A DNA stretch of 44,488 nucleotides, from assembly GCA_018970865.1 (NCBI GenBank), contig JAGWVN010000018.1:1-44488 (forward strand), given 5' to 3'. Source of the stretch: Betaproteobacteria bacterium (GTDB lineage Bacteria > Pseudomonadota > Gammaproteobacteria > Burkholderiales > Burkholderiaceae_E). Shown piece after piece: positions 38,810 to 44,488 of the stretch (the first letter of the stretch is position 1; each line of letters starts with the position of its first letter). The translations under genes were made by a program, and so were the position numbers. The notes under the pieces were generated by a model. It was given only the letters and a program-made list of their open reading frames with translations. It was not told where the DNA came from and made no database searches.

Positions 38810-40522
38810 TTGACCACTGCAACCACTGCCGCCCCTGCCACCGAAAGCTTCGCCCAGCTCTTTGAAGAGTCGCTCTCCCTGAAGGAGATGCGGGCCGGTG
38901 AAGTCATCATGGCCGAGGTCGTGCGCATCGACCACAACTTCGTGGTCGTGAACGCCGGACTGAAGTCCGAGAGCTACATCGACATCTCCGAATTCCACAA
39001 CGATCGCGGCGAGCTCGATGTCGCCGAGGGCGATTTCGTCAGCGTCGCCATCGATTCGCTGGAGAACGGTTACGGCGAGACCCGCCTGTCGCGCGACCGC
39101 GCCAAGCGCCTGGCCGCCTGGATCAACCTCGAGAAGGCGCTCGACAGCGCCGAGCTGGTCACCGGCACCATCACCGGCAAGGTCAAGGGCGGCCTCACCG
39201 TCATGACCAACGGCATCCGCGCCTTCCTGCCGGGCTCGCTGATCGACACCCGTCCGGTCAAGGACACCACCCCCTTCGAGGGCAAGACCCTCGAGTTCCG
39301 CGTCATCAAGCTCGATCGCAAGCGCAACAATGTGGTGCTGTCGCGCCGCGCGGTCATCGAGCTCACCCAGGGCGAGGAGCGCGCCAAGCTGCTCGAGACG
39401 CTGCACGAGGGCGCCATCGTCAAGGGCGTGGTCAAGAACATCACCGACTACGGCGCGTTCATCGACCTCGGCGGCATCGACGGCCTGCTGCACATCACCG
39501 ACATGGCCTGGCGCCGCGTGCGTCACCCCTCCGAGGTGCTGGCGGTCGGCCAGGAAGTCACCGCCAAGGTGCTCAAGTTCGACCAGGAGAAGAACCGCGT
39601 TTCGCTGGGCGTCAAGCAGCTCGGCGACGATCCCTGGATCGGCATCGGCCGGCGCTACCCGCAGGGCACGCGCATGTTCGGCAAGGTCACCAACATCACC
39701 GACTACGGCTCGTTCGTCGAGATCGAGCCCGGCATCGAGGGTCTGGTGCACGTGTCCGAGATGGACTGGACCAACAAGAACGTCAACCCCGGCAAGGTGG
39801 TCTCGCTCAACGACGAGGTCGAGGTCATGGTGCTCGAGATCGACGAGGACCGTCGCCGCATCTCGCTGGGCATGAAGCAGTGCAAGCCCAATCCCTGGGA
39901 AGAGTTCTCCGACAACCATCGCAAGAACGACAAGGTCCGCGGCACCATCAAGTCGATCACCGACTTCGGCGTGTTCATCGGCCTGCCCGGCGGCATCGAC
40001 GGCCTGGTTCACCTGTCCGACCTCTCCTGGAACAAGTCGGGCGAGGAGGCGGTGCGCGAGTTCAAGAAGGGCGACGAGGTCGAGGCGGTGGTGCTGGCCA
40101 TCGACACCGAGCGTGAGCGCATCTCCCTGGGCATCAAGCAGCTCGAGGGCGACCCGTTCAACAACTACGCCGGCACCCACGAGAAGGGCAGCGTCGTTCG
40201 CGGCCTGGTCAAGAGCGTCGAGCCCCGTGGCGCGGTCATCGATCTCGGCAACGACATCGAGGGCTACCTGCGAGCCTCCGAGCTGTCGCGCGACCGGGTC
40301 GAGGACGCCCGCAACCTGCTGAAGGAAGGCGATTCGGTCGAGGCCATGGTCATCAATGTCGACCGCAAGACCCGCTCCATCAGCCTGTCGATCAAGGCCA
40401 AGGACAATGTCGAGACCGCCGAGGCGATGCAGCGCATCGCCGCGGAGAGCTCGGCAGTGTCCGGCACCACCAACCTTGGCGCCCTGCTGCGCGCCAAGCT
40501 CGACAGCCAGAAGGACCAGTGA
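38810..40522 (+). CDS. rpsA: 30S ribosomal protein S1
   Basis: A 570-residue protein of six S1 (OB-fold) repeats that helps mRNA bind the 30S subunit. Repeats begin near residues 35, 120, 205, 290, 377 and 464, with typical segments [40 protein letters not shown] and [21 protein letters not shown] place the start at TTG 38810 (product [20 protein letters not shown]). It has GGAAA at 38800-38804 and gives the usual family length; the nearest upstream ATG (38693) would add 39 low-complexity residues. The 224 bases between cmk and this start hold no other gene and are a likely autoregulatory leader. ihfB follows 86 bases later. Confidence 0.93.
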   Translation: MTTATTAAPATESFAQLFEESLSLKEMRAGEVIMAEVVRIDHNFVVVNAGLKSESYIDISEFHNDRGELDVAEGDFVSVAIDSLENGYGETRLSRDRAKRLAAWINLEKALDSAELVTGTITGKVKGGLTVMTNGIRAFLPGSLIDTRPVKDTTPFEGKTLEFRVIKLDRKRNNVVLSRRAVIELTQGEERAKLLETLHEGAIVKGVVKNITDYGAFIDLGGIDGLLHITDMAWRRVRHPSEVLAVGQEVTAKVLKFDQEKNRVSLGVKQLGDDPWIGIGRRYPQGTRMFGKVTNITDYGSFVEIEPGIEGLVHVSEMDWTNKNVNPGKVVSLNDEVEVMVLEIDEDRRRISLGMKQCKPNPWEEFSDNHRKNDKVRGTIKSITDFGVFIGLPGGIDGLVHLSDLSWNKSGEEAVREFKKGDEVEAVVLAIDTERERISLGIKQLEGDPFNNYAGTHEKGSVVRGLVKSVEPRGAVIDLGNDIEGYLRASELSRDRVEDARNLLKEGDSVEAMVINVDRKTRSISLSIKAKDNVETAEAMQRIAAESSAVSGTTNLGALLRAKLDSQKDQ

Positions 40523-40590
40523 TCGCCGCGGCAGCCTGAGCGATCGCACCTGCGCCAGCGGCCATGCGTGATGACTTGATCGACGATCGC

Positions 40591-40605
40591 GGGGACGATG
40601 TCCCC
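40591..40605 (+). promoter_or_regulatory. Hairpin directly before the ihfB start
   Basis: GGGGAC (40591-40596), GAT loop and GTCCCC (40600-40605) form a perfect six-base hairpin ending three bases before the ihfB ATG (40609). The only G-rich Shine-Dalgarno-like bases are in its left arm. It could limit ribosome access; inferred from sequence alone. Confidence 0.35.
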
Positions 40606-40608
40606 ACG

Positions 40609-40902
40609 ATGACCAAGTCCGAGCTCATCGGTCGGCTGGCGGAGCGCTACCCGCAACTGGTTGCCAAGGATGCCGAGTTCGCGGTCCGCACCATCCTCGA
40701 TGCCATGGCCCGCACCCTCGCCGAGGGGCGGCGCATCGAGATCCGCGGATTCGGCAGCTTCTCCCTTTCCCATCGCCCGCCGCGCATCGGCCGCAACCCC
40801 AAGTCGGGCGAGCGCGTCCTGGTGCCCGAGAAGCGGGTGCCTCACTTCAAGCCGGGCAAGGAGCTGCGCGAGCGGGTCGATGCCGCCCCGCGCGCCGACT
40901 GA
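40609..40902 (+). CDS. ihfB: Integration host factor subunit beta
   Basis: A 97-residue HU/IHF-family DNA-bending protein that pairs with IhfA. The canonical beginning [17 protein letters not shown] fixes the start at 40609 rather than an in-frame ATG at 40564. The DNA-binding arm signature [20 protein letters not shown], then [11 protein letters not shown], is intact. The position after rpsA is conserved in Proteobacteria. A hairpin covers the ribosome-binding region. It is followed 83 bases later by lapA. IHF shapes nucleoid structure, site-specific recombination and sigma-54 promoters. Confidence 0.96.
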   Translation: MTKSELIGRLAERYPQLVAKDAEFAVRTILDAMARTLAEGRRIEIRGFGSFSLSHRPPRIGRNPKSGERVLVPEKRVPHFKPGKELRERVDAAPRAD

Positions 40903-40985
40903 GCCATGGTCCTGCCGTCGGCCGGCCGGATGAGGCGCGGGCCTGATGCGCAGCGGCCCCCTTCCATGAGACGCTTGCGGCTGTC

Positions 40986-41303
40986 ATGACGCTGATCGCC
41001 TGGACCGCCCGCGTGCTGCTCTTTCTGGTGGCCCTGGGCTTTGCGCTGTCCAACACCGGTGTGGTCGAGCTGCGCTTCTTCGGCATCGATGCCGAGTGGC
41101 GCGCCCCGCTGGTGATCTTCCTGCTCGGCTTTTTCGCCGCCGGCACCGCGCTGGGCATCGTCGGCGTGGTGCCCACCCTGTTCCGCCAGCGCCGCGAGAT
41201 CGGCCGGCTGCGCCGTGACCTGGCGGCCGCCTCCCGCACGCCGGCTGCCGCTTCCGCCGCGGCGCCCGGCATCGGGCCCGATGCCGCCGACGGCGCGGCC
41301 TGA
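40986..41303 (+). CDS. lapA: Lipopolysaccharide assembly protein A
   Basis: A 105-residue inner-membrane protein of the LapA/DUF1049 family. Two hydrophobic helices at about residues 5-24 (WTARVLLFLVALGFALSNT) and 42-66 (APLVIFLLGFFAAGTALGIV) are followed by a basic coiled segment (RQRREIGRLRRDLAAA) and an Ala/Pro-rich tail. LapA works with LapB to control LPS synthesis through FtsH-mediated turnover of LpxC in E. coli. lapB begins five bases after its stop, which supports the assignment and co-translation. Confidence 0.9.
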   Translation: MTLIAWTARVLLFLVALGFALSNTGVVELRFFGIDAEWRAPLVIFLLGFFAAGTALGIVGVVPTLFRQRREIGRLRRDLAAASRTPAAASAAAPGIGPDAADGAA

Positions 41304-41308
41304 GCCCG

Positions 41309-42502
41309 ATGGAATTCCAGACCTGGTGGCTGCTGGCCGTCCCGCTGTTCTTCGGCCTGGGCTGGTTCGCCGCCCGGCTCGACGCCCGGCAGTCGGCGAA
41401 GCCCGCGGGCGGCCTGCCTGATGCCTACTTCCGCGGCCTGAACTTCCTGCTCAACGAACAGCCCGACAAGGCGATCGATGCCTTCCTCGACGGCGTTCGC
41501 ATCGACCCCGAGACCATCGAGCTGCACTTCGCGCTGGGCAGCCTGTTCCGGCGCCGCGGCGAGACCGATCGCGCGATTCGCGTGCACCAGAACCTGGCCG
41601 AACGGCCGGGTCTGGATGCCGCGCAGCGCGAGCATGCGCTCTTCGAGCTTGGCCAGGACTTCCTGCGCGCCGGGCTGCTCGATCGCGCGGAAGACGCCTT
41701 CAACCGCCTGGCCGGGTCCCGCTATGCCTCGGCGGCGCTGCGTCATCGCCTCGCCATCGCCCAGATGGTGCGCGACTGGCGGCAGGCGATCGACCTCGCC
41801 GGGCGCCTGCGCGAGGGCGCCGATGACCCCGCAGGCGCGCTCACCCGCGAGATCGCGCAGTTCCACTGCGAACTGGCCACGCAGTCGCTGGCCGGGCAGG
41901 CGCCCGATCGTCTGATGGCGGCCGGGCGCGAGATCGCGGCGGCGCTGCAGGCCGACCCCGATCATCCCCGCCCGCTGCTGCTGCGTGGCGAACTCGCCCT
42001 GGCCGAGGGCGATGCCGCCGGCGCTGTCGAGCACTGGGCGCTGCTGCTGCGCCGTCACCCCGCCCATGCCGCGCTGGTGGCTCGCGGCTGGCTGCAGGCG
42101 CACCTTGACCTCGGTCGGCCAGCTGACGCGCTGCCCGCGCTGAGCCAGGCGCACCAGGAGGCGCCCGGGGCAGACACCCTCACCGCGCTGGCCGATGCCA
42201 TCCAGCAGCAGCAGGGCACCGAGGCCGCGCTGGCCTGGGTCGAGGCCGAGCTGCGCGCCCGGCCCTCGCTGCCCGGGCTCGAGAAGCTTCTGGCGCTGCG
42301 CAAGGCGCTCGGTGCCGGCGCGGCCGACAGCGACACCGAACTCATCCAGCGCCTGCTCGCTCCGCAGGCCGGTCAGGCGCTGCGCCATGTCTGCGGTCAC
42401 TGCGGCTTCAAGGCCAGGCAGTTCTACTGGCAGTGCCCCGGTTGCAGCCGCTGGGACAGCTATCCGCCACGGCGCGGCCAGGCCGCGGAGGGCGCGCGAT
42501 GA
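41309..42502 (+). CDS. lapB: Lipopolysaccharide assembly protein B
   Basis: A 397-residue protein with an N-terminal membrane anchor (WWLLAVPLFFGLGWFAARL), a superhelix of TPR repeats at about residues 35-345 (FRGLNFLLNEQPDKAIDAFL; ELHFALGSLFRRRGETDRAI) and a C-terminal rubredoxin-like metal site with Cys362, Cys365, Cys376 and Cys379 (CGHCG, CPGC). The length is close to E. coli LapB (389). It couples LPS synthesis to LpxC proteolysis by FtsH. The rfaE1 ATG lies within its stop (ATGA), linking LPS quality control to heptose synthesis in one operon. Confidence 0.94.
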   Translation: MEFQTWWLLAVPLFFGLGWFAARLDARQSAKPAGGLPDAYFRGLNFLLNEQPDKAIDAFLDGVRIDPETIELHFALGSLFRRRGETDRAIRVHQNLAERPGLDAAQREHALFELGQDFLRAGLLDRAEDAFNRLAGSRYASAALRHRLAIAQMVRDWRQAIDLAGRLREGADDPAGALTREIAQFHCELATQSLAGQAPDRLMAAGREIAAALQADPDHPRPLLLRGELALAEGDAAGAVEHWALLLRRHPAHAALVARGWLQAHLDLGRPADALPALSQAHQEAPGADTLTALADAIQQQQGTEAALAWVEAELRARPSLPGLEKLLALRKALGAGAADSDTELIQRLLAPQAGQALRHVCGHCGFKARQFYWQCPGCSRWDSYPPRRGQAAEGAR

Positions 42503-43425
42503 TCAGCTTCGCGTCGGCCCGTGTGCTGGTGGTGGGCGATGTCATGCTCGACCGCTACTGGTTCGGTGAAGTGGCCCGCATCTCGCCCGAGGCGCCGGTC
42601 CCGGTGGTGCGGGTCACCCGCCGCGACGAGCGGCTCGGCGGCGCGGCCAATGTGGCCCACAACCTGGCGTCGCTTGGCGCGCCGGTGAGCCTGGTGGGCG
42701 TCGTGGGCAACGACGAGCCCGGCGCCACCGTGGAGGCCATGGCGCGCGCCGCCGGCATCGATTGCCGGCTGACCCGCGATCCGGCCATGCCCACCATCAT
42801 CAAGCTGCGGGTGATCGGCCGGCAGCAGCAGCTGCTGCGCATCGATTTCGAAGAGCCCCCGGGGCCGGTCGCGCTCGAGCGCAAGCTCGACGGGGTGGCC
42901 GCCGCGATCGCGCAGGCGCGCGTGCTGGTGCTCTCCGACTACGGCAAGGGTGGCCTCGCCCAGATCGACCGCCTGATCGCGATGGCCCGCGAGCGCGCGC
43001 TGCCGATCATCGCCGACCCCAAGGGCGACGACTATGCCCGCTACCGCGGCGTGACCCTGCTCACGCCCAACCGGGCCGAGCTGCGCGAAGTGGTCGGCGG
43101 CTGGTCCGATGAGGCCGACCTGCACCGGCGGGCGCAGGCCCTGCGCGAGTCGCTCGACATCGCCTATCTGCTGCTCACCCGTTCAGAGGAAGGCATGACC
43201 CTGTTCTCGGCCGCTGGCGCCGTGCATGTGCCGGCGCAGGCTCGCGAGGTGTTCGATGTCTCGGGAGCCGGCGACACCGTGGTCGCGGTGCTGGCGGCCA
43301 TGACCGCGCTCGGCCGGCCGATGGATGAAGCCATGCGGCTGGCCAACCGCGCTGGCGGCATCGTGGTCGGCAAGCTCGGTACCGCCTCCGTGACGCCCGC
43401 CGAGCTCTTTGGAGAAACTGCATGA
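42499..43425 (+). CDS. rfaE1: D-glycero-beta-D-manno-heptose-7-phosphate kinase
   Basis: A 308-residue PfkB/ribokinase-family kinase for ADP-heptose synthesis. It begins [23 protein letters not shown], has [16 protein letters not shown] for substrate binding, and ends with the anion-hole motif [15 protein letters not shown] containing the catalytic Asp. The cytidylyltransferase domain found in the fused E. coli HldE is absent, so the adenylyltransferase (rfaE2/hldC) must be elsewhere, as is usual in Betaproteobacteria. ATG overlaps the lapB stop, and hldD overlaps its own stop, both by ATGA. Confidence 0.95.
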   Translation: MISFASARVLVVGDVMLDRYWFGEVARISPEAPVPVVRVTRRDERLGGAANVAHNLASLGAPVSLVGVVGNDEPGATVEAMARAAGIDCRLTRDPAMPTIIKLRVIGRQQQLLRIDFEEPPGPVALERKLDGVAAAIAQARVLVLSDYGKGGLAQIDRLIAMARERALPIIADPKGDDYARYRGVTLLTPNRAELREVVGGWSDEADLHRRAQALRESLDIAYLLLTRSEEGMTLFSAAGAVHVPAQAREVFDVSGAGDTVVAVLAAMTALGRPMDEAMRLANRAGGIVVGKLGTASVTPAELFGETA

Positions 43426-44411
43426 TCATCGTGACCGGCGCAGCCGGCTTCATCGGCAGCAACCTGGTGCATGCGCTCAATGCCCGTGGCCGGCGCGACA
43501 TCATCGCCGTGGACAACCTCGCCCGCGCCGAGAAGTTCCGCAATCTCGTCGGCGCCGACATCGCCGACTACCTCGACAAGCGCGAGTTCCTCGAGAGACT
43601 CGACGACTTCGCCGGCGCCGAGGCCATCCTGCATCAGGGCGCATGCTCCGACACCATGGAGTCCGACGGCCGCTACATGATGGACAACAACTACCGGTAC
43701 TCCATGCGCCTGCTGGAGTTCACCGCCCGTCATCGCATCGCCTACCTCTACGCCTCATCCGCCGCGGTCTACGGGGGCGGCAGCGAGTTCGTCGAGCAGC
43801 GCCGCTGCGAGTCGCCGCTCAATGTCTACGGCTACTCCAAGTTCCTGTTCGACCAGATCGTCCGGCAGCGCCTCGCGTCGGGCGCGCCCGACGCCACCCT
43901 GGTCGGGCTTCGCTACTTCAATGTCTATGGTCCGCGCGAGACCCACAAGGCGCGCATGGCGTCGGTGGCCTTCCACTGCGTGAACCAGTACCGGGCCGAC
44001 GGCCATGTGCGGCTCTTCGAGGGCTGGGATGGCTGGGGTCCGGGGGAGCAGACCCGCGACTTCGTCCATGTCGACGATGTGGTGGCCCTGAACCTGCACT
44101 TCCTCGACCGCCCGGGCTCGCACGGCATCTTCAATGCCGGCACCGGTCGCGCCCAGCCCTTCAACGATGTGGCGGTCACGGTGCTGAACACGCTGCGCCG
44201 GCTCGACGGAAAGCCGGCGCTGACGCTGCCCCAGCTGGTCGAGGCCGGCCTGCTGCGCTATGTGCCCTTTCCCGATGCGCTCAAGGGCAAGTACCAGAGC
44301 TTCACGCAGGCCGACCACACCCTGCTGCGCCGGGCCGGGTGCGAGCACCGCTTCCTCACCGTCGAGCAGGGCGTGGCCAGCTATGTCGAGTGGCTGGTTG
44401 CGCAGTCATGA
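43422..44411 (+). CDS. hldD: ADP-L-glycero-D-manno-heptose-6-epimerase
   Basis: A 329-residue short-chain dehydrogenase/epimerase that converts ADP-D,D-heptose to ADP-L,D-heptose for the LPS inner core. The NADP-binding motif is [18 protein letters not shown], and the catalytic Tyr-Lys pair is in [31 protein letters not shown] and the [12 protein letters not shown] segment are HldD hallmarks. Length matches the family (about 310-330). It overlaps rfaE1 (ATGA) at its start and the next partial gene (ATGA) at its end, so the operon continues past the window. Confidence 0.96.
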   Translation: MIIVTGAAGFIGSNLVHALNARGRRDIIAVDNLARAEKFRNLVGADIADYLDKREFLERLDDFAGAEAILHQGACSDTMESDGRYMMDNNYRYSMRLLEFTARHRIAYLYASSAAVYGGGSEFVEQRRCESPLNVYGYSKFLFDQIVRQRLASGAPDATLVGLRYFNVYGPRETHKARMASVAFHCVNQYRADGHVRLFEGWDGWGPGEQTRDFVHVDDVVALNLHFLDRPGSHGIFNAGTGRAQPFNDVAVTVLNTLRRLDGKPALTLPQLVEAGLLRYVPFPDALKGKYQSFTQADHTLLRRAGCEHRFLTVEQGVASYVEWLVAQS

Positions 44412-44488
44412 TCCCGGCCTGGCGCCGGCTGGCGCGGCTTGGCCGCGCGCGCGGCGCCGCGCTGGCGCTGGCGGCGGTGGCGGTGGCG
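44408..44488 (+). CDS. Start of an exported protein, cut by the window edge (possibly ComEA-like)
   Basis: Only 27 codons are present. The ATG at 44408 overlaps the hldD stop (ATGA). The visible peptide has a basic N-region ([16 protein letters not shown]) and an Ala/Leu/Val-rich core, a typical signal peptide or membrane anchor. In several Burkholderiales a small helix-hairpin-helix ComEA-type protein follows hldD and precedes cysM, so that is the guess; the domain itself is not visible. The run of GGCGGTGGC repeats at the end simply encodes the Ala/Val core. Confidence 0.5.
   Translation, partial: MIPAWRRLARLGRARGAALALAAVAVA

Noticed and set aside
38615-40549. A 644-codon open frame opposite rpsA
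   Set aside because: Repetitive only because S1 repeats are repetitive on the other strand; no start signal or family.
40523-40560. GATCGC...GCGATC as an rpsA terminator
   Set aside because: Six-base stem with a long loop and no T-run; not convincing.
44470-44488. GGCGGT repeat at the window end as a tandem repeat element
   Set aside because: It encodes the Ala/Val-rich core of a signal peptide and is too short to judge.

Overview
The window is high-G+C DNA (by eye about 70%) from a betaproteobacterium, almost certainly of the order Burkholderiales. The evidence is the chromosomal run gyrA-pheA-hisC-tyrA-aroA-cmk-rpsA-ihfB-lapA-lapB-rfaE1-hldD, the divergent mtaD-like/ompA/ubiG/gph block beside gyrA, several orphan tripartite-tricarboxylate ('Bug') binding proteins, and a tmRNA with the tag ANDERFALAA. 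I cannot name a genus.

Left part (1-10.2 kb), metabolic accessory genes: a truncated acnD (2-methylcitrate cycle), a sodium/bicarbonate-type permease (Sbt family) divergent from a LysR regulator, and a tetR-bug-hyuA-hyuB operon. HyuA/HyuB belong to the hydantoinase/oxoprolinase/acetone carboxylase superfamily. HyuB carries a C-terminal Cys4 domain resembling the gamma subunit of acetone carboxylase, so a bicarbonate-consuming carboxylase next to a bicarbonate importer is a reasonable hypothesis.

Middle part (10.4-24.1 kb), sensory and envelope genes: two Tat-exported solute-binding proteins translationally linked to a 1214-residue hybrid histidine kinase (HAMP, HisKA, HATPase, two REC, HPt) and a stand-alone REC protein, with no ABC permease. 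Next come a SIMPL-domain protein, a PsiE-family membrane protein, and a second sensory pair (membrane-anchored binding protein plus MASE1-PAS-GGDEF diguanylate cyclase). A three-gene putative metal-uptake operon follows (outer-membrane or exported protein, MerP-like, MerT-like), then a gene-poor stretch, the ssrA terminator and ssrA (tmRNA). The two binding-protein-coupled signalling modules are the best candidates here for an undescribed system.

Right part (24.2-44.5 kb): a cupin, a NIPSNAP protein, another Tat-type Bug protein, gph, ubiG, ompA and an mtaD-like deaminase on the minus strand. Then the long plus-strand housekeeping run covers DNA gyrase, Phe/Tyr/His and shikimate-pathway enzymes, CMP kinase, ribosomal protein S1, IHF-beta, LPS-assembly proteins LapA/LapB and heptose synthesis. 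Many junctions are ATGA or TGATG overlaps. Oddities in this run: serC is absent between gyrA and pheA, a minus-strand gene of unknown function splits tyrA from aroA, AroA is of the GDKSISHR (Pseudomonas/class II-like) type, and rpsA appears to start with TTG.

Across the whole window the tetranucleotide ACGT is almost missing (six sites found by eye), which forces Asp/Asn/His/Tyr codons before Val to end in T. No CRISPR array, insertion sequence or tRNA gene was seen.
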